Part shown: positions 44,080 through 53,347 of the stretch, one piece after another
Numbering within the stretch: the stretch's first letter is position 1
Layout of the letters: each line of letters begins with the position of its first letter
Assembly (NCBI GenBank): GCA_021806565.1
Contig: JAJZXK010000003.1
Span: 1 to 64,000 of the forward strand
Source: Bacillota bacterium
GTDB lineage: Bacteria; Bacillota; Sulfobacillia; RBS10-35; JAJYVN01
Direction: 5' to 3'
Length of the DNA stretch: 64,000 nt
The notes under the pieces: model-generated
What the model was told of the DNA's origin: nothing
The model's database searches: none
What the model saw: only the letters and a program-made list of their open reading frames with translations
Made by a program: the position numbers and the translations under genes

Positions 44080-44554
44080 TCACTCTCCCGCTCCTGCGTC
44101 TCGCGCCGCTGGCCAGCGGGCCGCCACGCGTCGGACCGGTGTGAGTTCCCCTTGCAGGCGCGGAACCCTCCCGGTTTCCTTCACGCCACGACCCTTTGTC
44201 CGCCCCGCCTCCCAGCCATCGCAGCCCTCTGGACGCTCTCGACCCTCTCGATCCCGCCCGCTCCGGATGGCCCCTCCCCGCCGACCGTACACACCGCACG
44301 GCGCTCAAATCGCACCACCATCACAATTTCGGGCGCAAGTACCGACAACATGGGCAGATGCGGAACACGCCCTCCAAAGGCTGCGCAGGAGGTGACACCA
44401 TCGTGACGAAACGTGGTGTGCGCTTGCACATCCTTGCGCTCGCGGTAGGCACGTGCGGGCGATCGCGTATGGTTGCGCCGCTTCGGCGAAGGGGTGGCCG
44501 ATTGGGGTTTGGTTGGACACACCTGCCGGCGGGCCCACACCGGAGGCGACCTTG

Positions 44555-45487
44555 ATGGAAACCGCGGCCGTCTCGGTCGAGCGGCAGAACCAGTTTTGGC
44601 GCGTGCGTGTCGGAGGGCTGGTCACCTCCAGCCTGGTGGCCGAGCTGCGCCGTCTGAGCGCACACCCCGGCCCGACCCAGATCAACCTGCGCGAGGCCCT
44701 GCTGAGCACCGACGGTGTGGAGGCGTTGCGCGCCTGGCATTCCGCCGCGCGCGGCGAACTGGAGTTGTTGTTGCCACGGGCCGTCGCCGCCTTCAGCCCT
44801 CCCGCCGCCGCCACCGCCCCGCCACAGGCGCCGGTCGATCTGCCCGCCATGCTGGCACACGACTTGCGGGGCCCACTCGCGGTCACCCATCTGCGCCTGC
44901 AATCGCTGGCCGCCCGCCTGAGTGCGCACCGCCTGGAGCCCGAAACGGCCGATTGCCGCAGCGCCATCGCGGGCATCGAGGCCGTCAGCCGCCTCTTTGA
45001 CATCTATCTGACGGCGAGCCGGCCATGGCAGACCACCGCCGTCAATGTGGCCGAGATCTGCCGCGCGGCCGCCCAGCTCGCGGAGAACGCGGGCCAAGCC
45101 GCCCAGATTGAAATCCAGGCGCCCGATCCCCTGCCGGTCGAGGGTGAACCGCAGGCCCTGCAGCAACTCGTGTACAATCTTCTGCGCAACGCGCTGGAAT
45201 CGGGCGCCGAGCCGCCCGCGGCCCGGATCCGCGCCATCCGGGCCGGCAATCGGGTGCGCCTGGAAGTGACCGACCGGGGGCCCGGCTTCCCTGCGGAGGT
45301 CCTGGCCGCCCCGAGCAAACCGCGGCGCAGCACCAAACCCGACGGCATGGGCATCGGCCTGCCGCTCTGCCACTGGATCGTCGAGCGTCACCACGGCACC
45401 ATCCGCCTCGCGAACACCGGTGGCGGCGGCGCGCTCGTGCAGGTCGACCTGCCGACCGCGGCCGGGTTCAGCGAATCAACTGGATGA
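44555..45487 (+). CDS. Soluble histidine-kinase-like protein
   Basis: MLAHDLRGPLAVTHLRLQ (H-box), LVYNLLRNALESGA (N-box), VTDRGPGFP (G1), GMGIGLPLCHWIVERHHG (G2); no TM segment evident. Confidence 0.8.
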   Translation: METAAVSVERQNQFWRVRVGGLVTSSLVAELRRLSAHPGPTQINLREALLSTDGVEALRAWHSAARGELELLLPRAVAAFSPPAAATAPPQAPVDLPAMLAHDLRGPLAVTHLRLQSLAARLSAHRLEPETADCRSAIAGIEAVSRLFDIYLTASRPWQTTAVNVAEICRAAAQLAENAGQAAQIEIQAPDPLPVEGEPQALQQLVYNLLRNALESGAEPPAARIRAIRAGNRVRLEVTDRGPGFPAEVLAAPSKPRRSTKPDGMGIGLPLCHWIVERHHGTIRLANTGGGGALVQVDLPTAAGFSESTG

Positions 45488-45632
45488 AGCCGCCGGCCCA
45501 GAGCGCCAATAGGCTCGCCCCGGTCCAGCGCACCACGCGCGGCAGCCCGGGACGGCGCAGAAAGGCAAACGTGCCAAGCAACCAGTAGCATAGGCCGAGC
45601 ACCGCCATCACCAGAATCGGCCGCTCGATCAC
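45468..45632 (-). CDS. Small membrane protein, hypothetical
   Basis: 55 aa with two hydrophobic segments; convergent overlap with the kinase gene. Confidence 0.4.
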   Translation of the reverse strand: MIERPILVMAVLGLCYWLLGTFAFLRRPGLPRVVRWTGASLLALWAGGFIQLIR

Positions 45633-45731
45633 CAGTGCGCCTCCCCGACGGCTTGCGCCGTGCCGCCCCGCCCCGTTACTTTGGACTGCGGCCGCCGGTT
45701 CGGTCAACGCCCGGCCAGGGGGGATCGCGTC

Positions 45732-47525
45732 GTGGACGCCTGGTTGCTCGCCGCGGTCGCGCACGAACTGCGCACCTCCTGGGTGGGGGCCCGCTTGCAG
45801 CGCGTCGCACAGCCGTCCGAGCGCGAGATCGCCCTGCAACTGCATCAGCCGGGCCGGACCGCCTGGCTCTGGCTCGCGGTCGTGCCGGGGGCCGCGCGCG
45901 TCCATCTGGCGTCGGAGCGCGGCGGCGGCGGGGCCGCACCGCCTCCCGCCTTCTGCCAGTATGTGCGCCGCCAACTCGACGGTGCCCGCCTCACCGGCTG
46001 CGACCAGCCCGGTCTGGAGCGGCTGGTCGCCCTCGCCTTCGTGGCCAGGGACGACCTGGGCAATCCCGTCACGCTGAAGCTCGTGGCCGAGGTCGGCGAC
46101 CGCCGGCCCAACGTCATCCTGGTGGGACCGGATGGGCGGATCCGCGACGCCCTGCGCCGCGTCGCCCCCGAGGACGCGCCCACCCGGCTGGTGCTCCCCG
46201 GCGTCGCCTACACCCCGCCGCCGCGGCCCGAGGGCCGGTTGGATCCGCTGCAGACGCTTGCCGTAGCGGGGGCCGACGGCCTGCACGCCGCCCTGCGGGC
46301 GGCTTGGTCCGGGCGCCCGGCCCAAGAAACCGGCGAGCAGCGCCTGGCGGCGACCGTCTTCGGCCTCTCGCGCCCGATCACCCGCGCCCTGACGGCGTGG
46401 GCGGCGGGCGCACCGGATGGACCGCCGTCGCCCGTCCCGGCCCCGGGGGACGCGGTGGATCCCGCCTTGGCGGAGGCGGTCGTGGGCCTGGCCAGCAGCA
46501 TCGCGGCCGGCCACTTCCACCCCTGCCTCCTGGTCGACGACCGCGGGCGCACCACACCGGCCGCCTGGCCGCTGCCCGGCCTGACCCACCGGGCGGCCGA
46601 GACGCCATCGGCCGCCTGCGCCTCCGCCGACGCGGCACAGGGCGGGCAGGACCAACTGCAGCACCTGCGGCGCCACCTCGGAGCCGCGCTCCGTTCCCGC
46701 CTGGCGCACGTCGACCGCCGCCTGGAGCGCCAACGCGCCGAGCAGGCGGCGGCGCGGGACGCCGACCGCTGGCGGCTGATGGGTCAGACCCTCCTGTGCC
46801 ACCTGGGCGAAGTCCCGCGGGGAGCCGAGGACATCGGCCTGCCGTGCGTGGAAGACCCGCAGATCACGCTGCACATCCCGCTGGATCCGCGCCGCTCTCC
46901 GAGCGCCAACGCGCAGTCGCTGCTCAGCCGGTACCGCAAGGAGAAACGCGGCCTGGAGGTGATCGGCGCGCACATCGCCGGCGGTGAGGCCGAACGCGCC
47001 TATCTAGAAGAGGCGGCGTGCGCGCTGGCCCAGGCAGAGAGCCGCGCCGAACTCACCGCCCTGGAGCAGGAACTCGCCGACGAGGGCGTCCTGCACACCG
47101 GGGCCCGCAAACGGCGCGCCCGCCCCCCCGTCGGTCCACCGCCCCCCCTGAGCTTCCCCGCCGGTGGTGGGTGGCGTATCCTCGTCGGCCGCAACGCCAG
47201 CGGCAACGACCAGCTCACAATGCGTCAGGCCCGGCCGGACGACATCTGGCTGCACGCGCAACGCATCCCGGGCAGCCACGTGCTGCTGCGGCCGCCGGCC
47301 GACGGTCCAGGACCGGCCGGCATCCGGCCGCCCCAGGAGACGCTCCTGCAGGCCGCCCGCTGCGCCGCCCACTTCAGCGCCGGGCGTGGCGCCGCCAACC
47401 TGCCCGTCGACTGGACCCCGCGGCGCAATGTCTGGAAACCGCGCGGCGCCCGGCCGGGCTTCGTCCTCTACCGCGGGGAACACACGCTGGTCGTCGACCC
47501 CGCAGCGCCCCCGCGGGACGCCTGA
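45732..47525 (+). CDS. rqcH: RqcH/NFACT-family (fibronectin-binding-A-like) ribosome quality control protein
   Basis: N-terminal NFACT-N; C-terminal GGWRILVGRNASGNDQLTMRQARPDDIWLHAQRIPGSHVLLR. Confidence 0.88.
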   Translation: MDAWLLAAVAHELRTSWVGARLQRVAQPSEREIALQLHQPGRTAWLWLAVVPGAARVHLASERGGGGAAPPPAFCQYVRRQLDGARLTGCDQPGLERLVALAFVARDDLGNPVTLKLVAEVGDRRPNVILVGPDGRIRDALRRVAPEDAPTRLVLPGVAYTPPPRPEGRLDPLQTLAVAGADGLHAALRAAWSGRPAQETGEQRLAATVFGLSRPITRALTAWAAGAPDGPPSPVPAPGDAVDPALAEAVVGLASSIAAGHFHPCLLVDDRGRTTPAAWPLPGLTHRAAETPSAACASADAAQGGQDQLQHLRRHLGAALRSRLAHVDRRLERQRAEQAAARDADRWRLMGQTLLCHLGEVPRGAEDIGLPCVEDPQITLHIPLDPRRSPSANAQSLLSRYRKEKRGLEVIGAHIAGGEAERAYLEEAACALAQAESRAELTALEQELADEGVLHTGARKRRARPPVGPPPPLSFPAGGGWRILVGRNASGNDQLTMRQARPDDIWLHAQRIPGSHVLLRPPADGPGPAGIRPPQETLLQAARCAAHFSAGRGAANLPVDWTPRRNVWKPRGARPGFVLYRGEHTLVVDPAAPPRDA

Positions 47526-47532
47526 AACCGGC

Positions 47533-49347
47533 TCAAGCGCTGGCGTCGGTGATGTCGCGCGTCAGCGCCCCATACTCCCGGGCCTCGTCCCCGCGCACCA
47601 GCACCGTGCCGACATGCACCTCCCGCGCATGGAAGACGGCGTCGGCCCCGATCTCGATGCGGGTCTCCACCTCGCCTTCCGAGCCGACCACGCCCAGGAG
47701 CGCGCCGCGTTCGGCCCGGACGCTTCCGCCCCGCACCGACCCGTCACAGCGCAGTTGACCGCCGCAAACGATGCTGCTGCGCAGGGATCCCTGGTCGCCC
47801 AGCAGGACGTTGCCCGTGGCCTCGACCCGCGCGTTGTGCAGATGATCGGCGCGGCAGGAGCCGACGCGTTTGAGGGCGCGGCGCATCGAAACGACGGCCG
47901 CCCCGACCACCATGGCCGCGCCGCCGGCCTGCGCAGGTTGCAGCCGGTTTTCGGTGATGCGGGCCAGCGCCCCGAGCAACCGCACCAGGTCGCTGACCTC
48001 TGGGTCGAGCGTCGCCTCCGTGCGGCCGAGCTGTTGCACCAAGCGGGAGGCGATCGCGGCCATGCGGCCCGGGCGCGACGGCAGCGTGCCCGCCGCGAGG
48101 TCCGAGAGCAGGTCGCGCAGATCGATGGTTCCGGGCAGGGCCACGGTATAGGCAAGTCCAGGCCCGCCCGCCACCAGGACGGCATTGACCGCCCCTCCCT
48201 CCACCCGCACGCTGCCACGCGCCTCCAGGCGGGCGTGCTGCACCGCCCCCCGCACCCGGACGCAGCCGGAGGCCTGAACGGTACGCCCGGGCAGGATGTC
48301 GCCCTCAATCCAGACGTCACCGTCGAAAAAGATGTCGCCGCAGGCGGCATCGACGTCCCCGGCGACCTGGCGCTCCGGGTAGACGGCGACAAAGACATGC
48401 TCTTGGTCGACCACCACCTCCGGATGGCCGGAGACCGCCGCGATAGCCGTTTGGCCGTCCGCGCTGGTCCGCACCCCCGGACCACACTGCACTACCGGGG
48501 CCCACGGCACCGGTCCGGTTCCGATCGCCTCTCCGGTCACCGCCTGCCCGGGCGCGGGCGCCACCCCGGGCCGCACCTGGACGACCGGGCAGCCGATCTC
48601 GATGAAGGGACGGCCGGTCGAGGTCCACACATCCACAGCCTCCGGATCGGCTGGGGATGGTGGCTCCCGCAGGGCGCCGTGGATCGTCGTCCAGACGCTG
48701 CCGGATGCGCCCGGTACCGGCGGGCTGCCTTCCGCGATCAGGACCCGGTGCTCCGGTTGGGCCAACGCCTCCTGCGCCGCGCCCGGGCGCACCGGGCGGT
48801 GCACGCCGGCCTCGACAAGTGCGGTTGCGACATCTTCGGCCTGGAAGGGCAAGGACCCCACGTCGCGCGTCGCTTCGACCTCCAACCGCACCCGCTGGGC
48901 GGCCGCGACGGCGCGCGGCTCCACCCTCCGGCGCGTCGGTGGATGGGCCGTAACCCAGGCCCGCATGCGGTCGTCGGAGATCTCCACGTCGATCCACGCC
49001 GGAACCTCTTCCAAGACCGGCACGAGCCTGGCATCATCCTCGGCGCGCAGCACCACGTCGCCCGACACCCGCTCGCCGTTGAGCCACAGTGCCACCTCGG
49101 CGTCCGCCTCCACCACCAGGACCGGCCAGCGCCCCCGACCGGCGGGGTTGACGACGCGCAGGCGACCGCCCTCGATGCAAACAGACCCGTCCTGGCCCGC
49201 GTCGACCGCGGGCGGTACCGCCGCGGGGGCCGCCTCGGGTCCAGTATCCGCGGGCGGCTCACCCCGCGGCGGCGGTGCCTCCGCCGTGACCGCCGGCAGG
49301 GAGTCCTCTTCCACGTCCTTGTGTGTCCCGCGGCTCCACCAGCGCAT
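47533..49347 (-). CDS. DUF342/FapA-like polymer-forming protein
   Basis: GDIFFDGDVWIEGDILPGRTVQASGCVRVRGAVQHARLEARGSVRVEGGAVNA beta-helix pattern. Confidence 0.78.
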   Translation of the reverse strand: MRWWSRGTHKDVEEDSLPAVTAEAPPPRGEPPADTGPEAAPAAVPPAVDAGQDGSVCIEGGRLRVVNPAGRGRWPVLVVEADAEVALWLNGERVSGDVVLRAEDDARLVPVLEEVPAWIDVEISDDRMRAWVTAHPPTRRRVEPRAVAAAQRVRLEVEATRDVGSLPFQAEDVATALVEAGVHRPVRPGAAQEALAQPEHRVLIAEGSPPVPGASGSVWTTIHGALREPPSPADPEAVDVWTSTGRPFIEIGCPVVQVRPGVAPAPGQAVTGEAIGTGPVPWAPVVQCGPGVRTSADGQTAIAAVSGHPEVVVDQEHVFVAVYPERQVAGDVDAACGDIFFDGDVWIEGDILPGRTVQASGCVRVRGAVQHARLEARGSVRVEGGAVNAVLVAGGPGLAYTVALPGTIDLRDLLSDLAAGTLPSRPGRMAAIASRLVQQLGRTEATLDPEVSDLVRLLGALARITENRLQPAQAGGAAMVVGAAVVSMRRALKRVGSCRADHLHNARVEATGNVLLGDQGSLRSSIVCGGQLRCDGSVRGGSVRAERGALLGVVGSEGEVETRIEIGADAVFHAREVHVGTVLVRGDEAREYGALTRDITDASA

Positions 49348-49390
49348 ACCACCATCCGGACGGCCGGCGGACGCCGGGCCGCCCGGACGT

Positions 49391-52066
49391 TCACCCCCCG
49401 TACGCAGACTGGGAACCCGGAGGATCGCCGGCGCGCGGCGACGACCACTCCGGCGGCCCCCCGGGCCGCGCCAGCATCGCCTCCAGGGCGGCCGGCCCCA
49501 GGGGCCGGGCAAAGAAATGACCTTGGCCCAAGAGACAACCCATGCGGTGCAACTGGACGGCCTGCTCCCGCCGCTCGACACCCAGCGCGACGACGTCAAT
49601 GTTCAGCGACCGGCCCATCCCCAGCACCACGCTGCCGGTGGCACCGCGGAGGATGCCCTGGTCGATCTTGACGATGTCCGCGCCCAGATCCGCCAACCGC
49701 TCCAAAGACCCCTCCTGCGGCCGGAAGTTGTCGACCGCCAGACGCACACCCTGCTGGCGAACGAAGCGGACGAACCCCAGCAGGGGCCCGGGAGCGTCGG
49801 CTGCGCCATGCAGGGCCGGCGCGGCCACCTCCAGCACCAGGCTGGACAGCGGCAGCCCGGTTTCGTCGAGCACCGCACCCAGTTCGTCCACCAGTCCCGG
49901 GTGGCGCAACTGCCGCACGGCGAGGTTCACATGCACCGCGAGCGGGGGAATGGCCGGCCGCCGACTGTGCCAAGCGCGCACCTGGGCGCAGGCCTGCCGC
50001 AGGACCCACCACCCGATGGGCAGGATCAGCCCCGAATCCTCCAACTGCGCGAAGAACTCGGGTGGTGCCAGCACGCCGCGGTCCGGGTGGCGCCAGCGCA
50101 CCAGCGCCTCGACGGCGGTTACTCGGCCCGTGTCCAACGCGACGGTGGGTTGGTAGTAAACGGCGAACTCCTTGCGTTCGATCGCCAGCCGCAACGCCGG
50201 CTCCAGGTCCCGCCGCACCCGGGCCGGCAGCACGTTTGCGCCGTCACGCTCGACCGGGAGCCCACCGGCCGCCCGCGCGTCCTCCAGGGCGTCCCGCGCC
50301 GCCTCCAGCCATTGGTCGCCATGGCCGCCCGCCGTTTCGGCCAAGCAGACGCCGACCAGCACGGCGGCATCGAGGCCGGCGCTGACCCGCTCGCGCAGGC
50401 GCTCGGCCACCCGCGCCGCCTCCGGGGCACCTCCGACCATCTCCAGCAGGACGGCGAGTCGCCCTTCGCCCAAGAAACAGGCGCTGTCCCGTTCGCGTAA
50501 GTCGAGCCGCACCAACTCCGCGATCCGGCGCTGCGCACCGACGGCGGCCTCGCCCACGACCTCGAGCAAGAGCAGCGCCGAGCGCGCCCGCCCTCCCTCG
50601 CGCACAAGGGCCTGGTCGAGCCGGTCCAAAAACAGCGCCGGCGCCGGCAGTCCGGTCAGGGGGTCCTGAAGGGTGTCCGGACCGGCGGCCGCGGGCAGCA
50701 GCGTCAGCACCGTGCCGCGCACGTCCGGGTCAGCCGTCTGTCGGGCCCCGCGGGCCTCCACGGGGAGCCATCCACCCCGGTGGCGCACCCGTAGCCGGAT
50801 GCCCACTGCCGACCCGTCCGCATCGGCCTCCCTGTGCCACGCGACCCAATCCTCGGGATGAACGAAGCCGCGCAGTTCCCCGCCCTCGACCGGCGCAAGT
50901 CCATCCCCCAGCAAGACCTGGAAAGCGGGGTTGGCGGCGCGCACCAAGCCGGCGGGATCGATCAGCGCCACCGCCGCGGCACAGTTGCGCCAGAGGGCGG
51001 CGGTCCGCGCGGCCTCACGCCGGGCCCGCTCCAGGCGGGCGGCGCCCTCCAGCCCCGCGGTCAGGCTGGCAGCGATCTCGGCCAATCCCTCGGCGCGGGA
51101 TGCGTCAAACCGGGATGCGCCCAACAGCAGCAGGCCGCTGGGGTGCGCCCCGGCGCCGACTGCCGCGGCCCACACCACCTCCCGCGTCAGCGGGCCACCG
51201 CCGGCGACCACCGCCGCGCACTCCACCGCCGTCAGCGCCACGGCACGTCCCGCGCCCAGGACGCCGCGCCGCTCCCGGGACAGTCTCTCCCAGTCCACCA
51301 CCGCATCGGCGGCAACCCCGCGACCGGCCGCCAACGGCATGAGGCGCACCTCGGCGCCCGCGTCGGCGCCGGCGGAAAAGACGCCGGCCGCCCCGTCGCC
51401 GGCCGTCAGCGCCAGGGCGGCATCGGCTGCGGCCCTGGCCCACCCATCTGGACCCGTGCCGGCAGCCGCCGCCAGGGACGCCCGGGCCCGCTCCAGGGCC
51501 CGGGCGTCCTCCACGCGTTGGCGTTGCTCCGCAAGGCCCGCGGTCAGGGCCTGGAGCGCGGCGGCGGCCACAACCAGCAGCGTCCACTGTGACAGCACGG
51601 CGGCCACCGACGGCGGGTGGACTCCGGGCGCAAACGCCGTGCCCAAGGCGAAGGCGGCTCCGTACGCTCCGGCCGCCCAGGCGGCCAAGCGCAAATCCGG
51701 TGCCGCGATCGCCCAGAGTCCGACGCCGACATAGACGAGGACAGCCGCCCGCGGCGGGCCGCCCGCAGCCGCAACCGCCACGGCCGCGAGCACAGCCTCC
51801 GGTGCCAGCCAGCCCGCCGGCCGGTCGCGGCCCGCCCCCCACCCCGCGCGCCACCAGACCGCGGCCAGAAGTGGTGGCGCCAGAGCACCAGCGGCCCGCC
51901 ACGTCCAGGCCTGACGGGTCGTGAGGGCCAGGACTGCGTCCAGCACCGCCCACGCAACCCCGGAAGCGATCAACCACCGCGCGACGGCCTCCGGCACCGC
52001 CGCAGACCTGCCCGCACCCGCCATCGGTCCACCCTCCCCGCGCACCACGCCGGACCGGTGCGGCAA
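49391..52066 (-). CDS. Degenerate GGDEF-EAL protein with N-terminal TM/GAF-PAS-like regions
   Basis: FAVYYQPTVALDTGRVTAVEALVRWRHPDRG...; GGDEF site replaced by FLGEGRLAVLLE; start uncertain. Confidence 0.82.
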   Translation of the reverse strand: MPHRSGVVRGEGGPMAGAGRSAAVPEAVARWLIASGVAWAVLDAVLALTTRQAWTWRAAGALAPPLLAAVWWRAGWGAGRDRPAGWLAPEAVLAAVAVAAAGGPPRAAVLVYVGVGLWAIAAPDLRLAAWAAGAYGAAFALGTAFAPGVHPPSVAAVLSQWTLLVVAAAALQALTAGLAEQRQRVEDARALERARASLAAAAGTGPDGWARAAADAALALTAGDGAAGVFSAGADAGAEVRLMPLAAGRGVAADAVVDWERLSRERRGVLGAGRAVALTAVECAAVVAGGGPLTREVVWAAAVGAGAHPSGLLLLGASRFDASRAEGLAEIAASLTAGLEGAARLERARREAARTAALWRNCAAAVALIDPAGLVRAANPAFQVLLGDGLAPVEGGELRGFVHPEDWVAWHREADADGSAVGIRLRVRHRGGWLPVEARGARQTADPDVRGTVLTLLPAAAGPDTLQDPLTGLPAPALFLDRLDQALVREGGRARSALLLLEVVGEAAVGAQRRIAELVRLDLRERDSACFLGEGRLAVLLEMVGGAPEAARVAERLRERVSAGLDAAVLVGVCLAETAGGHGDQWLEAARDALEDARAAGGLPVERDGANVLPARVRRDLEPALRLAIERKEFAVYYQPTVALDTGRVTAVEALVRWRHPDRGVLAPPEFFAQLEDSGLILPIGWWVLRQACAQVRAWHSRRPAIPPLAVHVNLAVRQLRHPGLVDELGAVLDETGLPLSSLVLEVAAPALHGAADAPGPLLGFVRFVRQQGVRLAVDNFRPQEGSLERLADLGADIVKIDQGILRGATGSVVLGMGRSLNIDVVALGVERREQAVQLHRMGCLLGQGHFFARPLGPAALEAMLARPGGPPEWSSPRAGDPPGSQSAYGG

Positions 52067-52127
52067 CGCCGACCCTCCTGTCTCTGATCGGGCTTGGCGC
52101 GCATCGGGTTTAGCGTGGTCGCCGCGT

Positions 52128-53216
52128 TCAGACGCCGGGTACGGGCCGCGGGTGGTATCCCGCGGCGGGGGCCGCGTGGCTCAGGGCGTCATAGACCGGA
52201 CGACGCCTGGTGGCGACAAAAAGGTATTCGACGTTGCGCGTGTGGGACACGGAGCCGACCTTCACCCCGCCGGGGCTGTAGATGCCGATCCGCGAGCCGA
52301 TGTAGCGCGGATGCTCCCGCTGCAACCGCACCACGAATCGCCCGTCTCCGAGACAGTCCTCGATGTCGGCCGCCGTCAGATACCCCTCGTTGCTGAAAGA
52401 GACGACCACGTGGTCGGCCCGCAAGGCCGCGACCAGGCTGCGTAGGGCCTGCGGCGCCGAGCCCTTATGGTTGAAGGCACTCTTGCGCGTGCGGCAGTCC
52501 AGGCGCTTGCGGGCGACGCCGTAGGTCGGCGGGCAGTCCCAGAGCACCAGCGTCTCCCACAGATGGTAGTTGCCAAGATACGAATGTTGGTTGTACGGGG
52601 GGTCCAGATACACCAGATCCACCTCAACGGCCTCGGCCGCCGCCTGCGCCTCTCCCTGCAGCGACCAGCCTGGCCCCGCGAGCAGCGGCGGGACGGACAG
52701 GTTCAAGTCCCCGAGGGCCCGCGGCGCCCACCGCTTCAAGTACGCCATCTGCACGCCCGTCGTCGAATCGACCCGGTCGGCCGCCAGCATGAGGCTGGTC
52801 AGCAGGATGGCACGCAGTTGGTCGTCCGAGCCGCACACATCCGGAATGGCGTCGCGGACCGCCTGGATGCGGCGGGCGTTTTTCGGGTGGAAGAAGCGGG
52901 CCTCCTCCGCATACAGCGCGGAAAACCACCCGTCGCGGCCGGTGAGCCGGTTCAGGTCCGCCAGGAGGCCGCGCAGTGCGTCCTCACTGTAGTGGCGCGC
53001 ATCGGCCGCGACCAGCGCCGTGGCGAGGACATGCCCGTAGGTCATCAGATCGTTGGCGACGACCTCGAAACCTGCCGCCTTGAATGCGTGCGCCACGCGC
53101 GCCGAACCGGAAAAGAGGTCGCCGACCCGCCGCACGGGCGCGACGCGGCCGACCTCCGCCACGGTCGACAGGATCCAGGGAACAAGCGCGCGTTTGGATC
53201 CGATGTACTTGATCAC
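52128..53216 (-). CDS. Dam/D12-class adenine-specific DNA methyltransferase
   Basis: VIKYIGSKRALVPWIL...DLFSGSARVAHAFK...VYLDPPYNQHSY; GTG start. Confidence 0.88.
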   Translation of the reverse strand: MIKYIGSKRALVPWILSTVAEVGRVAPVRRVGDLFSGSARVAHAFKAAGFEVVANDLMTYGHVLATALVAADARHYSEDALRGLLADLNRLTGRDGWFSALYAEEARFFHPKNARRIQAVRDAIPDVCGSDDQLRAILLTSLMLAADRVDSTTGVQMAYLKRWAPRALGDLNLSVPPLLAGPGWSLQGEAQAAAEAVEVDLVYLDPPYNQHSYLGNYHLWETLVLWDCPPTYGVARKRLDCRTRKSAFNHKGSAPQALRSLVAALRADHVVVSFSNEGYLTAADIEDCLGDGRFVVRLQREHPRYIGSRIGIYSPGGVKVGSVSHTRNVEYLFVATRRRPVYDALSHAAPAAGYHPRPVPGV

Positions 53217-53281
53217 GGCTGCCGCCCCCGTGGTGCCGATCGTCGGGTCGCGCACCCGCCGCAGCCCGCACCGCAGAAGAT

Positions 53282-53347
53282 GCCTCGCCTGTGCGAACGG
53301 CCCTGCCTCGGCCCGACGCCGCGCAGGGCCGTTCACACAGGCGAGGC
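53282..53347. repeat. 25-bp near-perfect inverted repeat
   Basis: GCCTCGCCTGTGCGAACGGCCCTGC - 16 nt - GCAGGGCCGTTCACACAGGCGAGGC (1 mismatch). Confidence 0.9.

Noticed and set aside
47164-49671. 835-aa + strand ORF opposite the FapA-like gene
   Set aside because: Histidine/arginine/glycine-rich antisense translation with no motif; the reverse strand encodes a coherent DUF342 protein.
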